A stretch of DNA of 7,828 nucleotides from contig JAGLSY010000123.1 of assembly GCA_023135545.1 (NCBI GenBank), forward strand, positions 1 to 7,828, given 5' to 3'. Source of the stretch: Thermoplasmata archaeon. Lineage in GTDB: Archaea > Thermoplasmatota > Thermoplasmata > SG8-5 > JAGLSY01. Positions 5,471-7,828 of the stretch are shown here, piece by piece. Made by a program: the position numbers and the translations under genes. A model generated the notes under the pieces. That model did not search any database. It saw nothing but the letters and a program-made list of their open reading frames with translations, and was not told where the DNA came from. Position 1 is the stretch's first letter, and the number at the start of each line of letters is the position of its first letter.

Positions 5471-6544
5471 ATGAGCAGTGCAGTCAATCTGGAAAGGCCA
5501 GGCAAGATAAACAAGCCGATCATCAAGATAGAGAAGATGTCCAAGACCTTCGTATCCAAGGACAGAAAAGGTGTTTTCAAGGGCAAGATGAAAAAGGTAG
5601 AGGCATTGAAAGAGGTCGACCTGGAGATCATGGAAGGCGAGATATTCGGCCTTCTGGGGCCCAACGGTGCCGGAAAGACCACCCTTATCAAGTGCCTTAC
5701 AACCCTCCTCCTCCCGACATCTGGCCAGGCTGAAATTAACGGCTACAACCTGATGAAAGAAGATAACATGGTAAGAACCTCGATGGGCTGCATGCTGATG
5801 GGTGAGCGCGGCATGTATTGGAAATTGACCGGCCGGGAGAATCTGGATTACTTCGGGGCCCTGTATCACATTCCCAAGCCTGTCAGGAAAAAGAAGATAG
5901 ATGAGCTGATCGACCTGCTCAAGCTTCAGGACTTCATGGACCGCACCGTGGAGACATACTCCAGCGGCCAGAAGATGATACTGGCCTTTGCCAAGGCCCT
6001 CATCAACGAAGCCCCCATCCTTGTCCTGGACGAGCCGACGGTGACGATGGATGTTCACGCGGCCAGGGAATTGAGGGAGATAGTCAAGGACTTGAATGCC
6101 AAGGGCCACACAATTCTCTACACCACCCACATCATGCAGGAAGCCGAGGAACTGTGCGACCGTATAGCCATCATCGACAAGGGGATCATAATGGCCATCG
6201 GCACCCCCGAGGAACTGAAGATGATGGTGGAGCACGAGGACATAGTCACGGTGGAGGGGATCATCAGCAAGGACGCGGTCCTGGCCCTGAAATCAATACA
6301 TGGTGTCAAGGATTCGATTATCACATCCGAGAAGAACGGCCTGTCGGTTATCTCGGTCACTTGCGAGAACAGCCGGGAGATACTACCCGGGATAATCGAG
6401 ACCATCACCCGGCACGGCGGTAGAATCGAGTTGATCAGCCCGGAAACCGTATCACTGGAGGATGTGTTCATCAAGCTGACCGGCCGCTCACTCAGCACCG
6501 ATACCAGAGAAGTTATCAAGGAAGAGAAATCCGGACAGAATTAG
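5471..6544 (+). CDS. ABC transporter ATP-binding protein (ABC-2 exporter type)
   Basis: This is the nucleotide-binding subunit that powers an ABC-2 type exporter on the inner face of the membrane. In 357 residues one sees Walker A GPNGAGKT (63-70), the signature region YSSGQ (163-167), Walker B ILVLDEP with catalytic Glu (183-189), and the switch His in TTHIMQEAEELCDR (His220). The C-terminal part after about 250 is the extension common in this subfamily. Two variations stand out. The signature is YSSGQ, not LSGGQ, and the Q-loop position reads MGERGMYWKLTGRENL with no glutamine; I recall both variants from related ABC-2 ATPases, so activity is still likely. The D-loop reads TVTMDV. The first of two permease genes follows at once. 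The substrate is unknown; drug, lipid or polysaccharide export are all possible. Confidence 0.93.
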   Translation: MSSAVNLERPGKINKPIIKIEKMSKTFVSKDRKGVFKGKMKKVEALKEVDLEIMEGEIFGLLGPNGAGKTTLIKCLTTLLLPTSGQAEINGYNLMKEDNMVRTSMGCMLMGERGMYWKLTGRENLDYFGALYHIPKPVRKKKIDELIDLLKLQDFMDRTVETYSSGQKMILAFAKALINEAPILVLDEPTVTMDVHAARELREIVKDLNAKGHTILYTTHIMQEAEELCDRIAIIDKGIIMAIGTPEELKMMVEHEDIVTVEGIISKDAVLALKSIHGVKDSIITSEKNGLSVISVTCENSREILPGIIETITRHGGRIELISPETVSLEDVFIKLTGRSLSTDTREVIKEEKSGQN

Positions 6545-6562
6545 TTGAGATATGTGATCAAA

Positions 6563-7438
6563 ATGAACAGGCAGGGATTGAGCGAGATAAATTTCCGGAA
6601 CAAGATGGACCTGGTGTGGACGGTAGCCGTGGCAAGGTTCAAGACGCTGGCCCGTTACAAGGGCTGGCTGATAATGGATGTCAGCATTCCCATAGTCTTT
6701 GCCGCGCTTCCTGTGCTCCTGGGCATGGCACTGGGCGGGGCCAACGCCGCGTCCAACTTCAGTACCAACCTGCAGGAATTGACCGGCGCATCAACCGAGA
6801 ACTTCCAGATATACATGCTCATCGGGGCCAACGTCTTCATGATCGTTTCAAATTCCCTGTGGCAGGTGGGTTTCTGGATACGTCGTGAGAGAATGACCGG
6901 AACCCTGGAAACCATCTATCTGGCTCCCGCATCCAGATTGCTTGTTCTAGCCGGTGTGTCCCTGTACGCCAACCTGCGCTCCATCCTAGTATTCTTCATC
7001 TCATTCACCATCGGATGCCTGATATTCGGTGTTCAACCTTTTCAAGGTCAGTTCCTTCTGGCAATCCTGTTTCTGCTGGCCGGCCTGATCCCGCTGTGGG
7101 GCGTTAGCTTCTTCTTCGGCAGCATCGTCATGAAACTGAAGGAGGCCAATGCCATTATCAATGTCGTCCAGCTGGGCATCAGTTTTCTCATGGGCGTTTA
7201 CTTTCCGATCGAGATATTTCCCAAGGTATTGCAGTGGGTGGCCCTCTCTTTCCCGCCGACCTGGATGACCAACGGTGTACGCTCCTCCATCCTCGGCCTC
7301 AGTTATTTCCTGGACCAATGGTACCTGGATTTTGCGGTTCTATGGCTCTTCGCCCTTCTGTTCCCGATCATGGGCCTATTCGCCTTCCAAAGAATTGAAA
7401 ATAGCATCAAAAAGAACGAGGGGGTGGGCCACTTTTGA
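6563..7438 (+). CDS. ABC-2 type permease, first membrane subunit
   Basis: This membrane subunit forms half of the exporter channel with the following permease. From TTG 6545 (numbering used here) it has 297 residues with about six hydrophobic segments: 42-64, 88-110, 138-162, 168-192, 203-222 and 262-281. The motif RRERMTGTLETIYLAPASR (113-131) is characteristic of ABC-2 permeases. The start is ambiguous. TTG 6545 abuts the ATPase stop codon, ATG 6563 is preceded by GTGATC at 6554-6559 with short spacing, and ATG 6605 is also possible. I favour 6563, giving 291 residues. The C-terminus is short and polar. Its stop codon overlaps the start of the next permease, showing tight coupling. Confidence 0.9.
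   Translation: MNRQGLSEINFRNKMDLVWTVAVARFKTLARYKGWLIMDVSIPIVFAALPVLLGMALGGANAASNFSTNLQELTGASTENFQIYMLIGANVFMIVSNSLWQVGFWIRRERMTGTLETIYLAPASRLLVLAGVSLYANLRSILVFFISFTIGCLIFGVQPFQGQFLLAILFLLAGLIPLWGVSFFFGSIVMKLKEANAIINVVQLGISFLMGVYFPIEIFPKVLQWVALSFPPTWMTNGVRSSILGLSYFLDQWYLDFAVLWLFALLFPIMGLFAFQRIENSIKKNEGVGHF
7418..7426 (+). promoter_or_regulatory. Ribosome binding site deciding the TTG start at 7435
   Basis: GAGGGGGTG, inside the end of the first permease gene, ends 8 bases before TTG 7435. It favours this TTG over the in-frame ATG at 7477. Confidence 0.45.
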
Positions 7439-7828
7439 CGCCTGCTGTCAAACACCACACCTTCAAGGACGGGGCCATGTCCTTCATTACACAGTCAAAG
7501 AAGCACTTCATCGTTATGGCCCGCTACCCCATCAACTTCGTTGCCAGTTTCGGCGTGATAATCCTATTCATGATGATGTTCGTCCTGGCCGCAATGATGT
7601 TCACCGACCCCAACGACCCGGATTCATCCACCGCTTTCACAGGCATTATCGCCTATGGCTTTATCCTCTTCATGTTCCTGACCAGCACCCTCTGGGACAT
7701 AGGTTACACCATCAGGGACGAGCAGATGCAGGGAACCCTGGAAAGTTATTATCTAACACCGGTGAACAGATTCAGCAACATGATATCCAGAATTTTCGCC
7801 TCGTTCATCTGGACCGCCCTCAACACGG
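7435..7828 (+). CDS. ABC-2 type permease, second membrane subunit, 3' end outside window
   Basis: About 131 residues are present and the frame stays open to the window edge. The N-terminus is polar and basic (QSKKHFIVMARYP). Two hydrophobic segments follow (near bases 7537-7602 and 7642-7704). Then comes RDEQMQGTLESYYLTPVNR, the same ABC-2 permease motif seen in the first permease. It is a related but distinct subunit, so the exporter is probably a heterodimer of permeases served by one ATPase gene. The TTG at 7435 overlaps the previous stop (TTGA, 4 bases) and has a ribosome binding site; ATG 7477 is the alternative. Confidence 0.88.
   Translation, partial: MTPAVKHHTFKDGAMSFITQSKKHFIVMARYPINFVASFGVIILFMMMFVLAAMMFTDPNDPDSSTAFTGIIAYGFILFMFLTSTLWDIGYTIRDEQMQGTLESYYLTPVNRFSNMISRIFASFIWTALNT

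Noticed and set aside
5399..6235. Long minus-strand frame opposite the ABC ATPase
   Set aside because: It is a shadow of the ATPase gene. The plus-strand product has all ABC motifs, while the minus-strand product has no recognisable domain.

Overview
The window looks archaeal. The partial aspartyl-tRNA synthetase at the left edge is of the archaeal kind. Several genes have AT-rich TATA-like boxes about 25 bases before their start codons. One ribosome binding site is a textbook GAGGTGA. Start codons are often TTG. A Thermoplasmatota-type euryarchaeote is a reasonable guess, but nothing here fixes the lineage.

Layout, left to right. Bases 1-1056 hold the 3' part of aspS. A short spacer with a degenerate 9-base GAGTT repeat separates it from a convergent small two-helix membrane protein (1451 to 1116). 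Bases 1638-2135 encode a helical-repeat protein of unknown function. Bases 2169-2843 encode a GNAT-family acetyltransferase whose fold is interrupted, in frame, by roughly 200 bases of hairpin-rich DNA. The first hairpin resembles the right-end/omega-RNA hairpin of IS200/IS605-type elements. Bases 5154 to 2886 (minus strand) hold a visibly AT-rich, translationally coupled pair of genes that I do not recognise. They appear to share a beta-rich N-terminal module. A 316-base divergent spacer (5155-5470) carries three separate inverted repeats, one abutting the TATA box of the following operon. Bases 5471 to the right edge hold an ABC-2 type export operon: ATPase, permease and a second permease cut by the window end.

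The two edges (aspS and the ABC operon) have the moderate-GC composition and tidy gene spacing of core genome. The middle (about 1.6-5.3 kb) is more AT-rich, holds unrecognised proteins and mobile-element-like sequence, and reads as an accessory region. The ABC genes should form one heteromeric exporter, with one ATPase serving two different membrane subunits. The unknown pair most likely makes two proteins that act together, because their genes overlap by 8 bases. The GNAT insertion, the unknown pair and the inverted repeats of the spacer are the parts most worth a second look.
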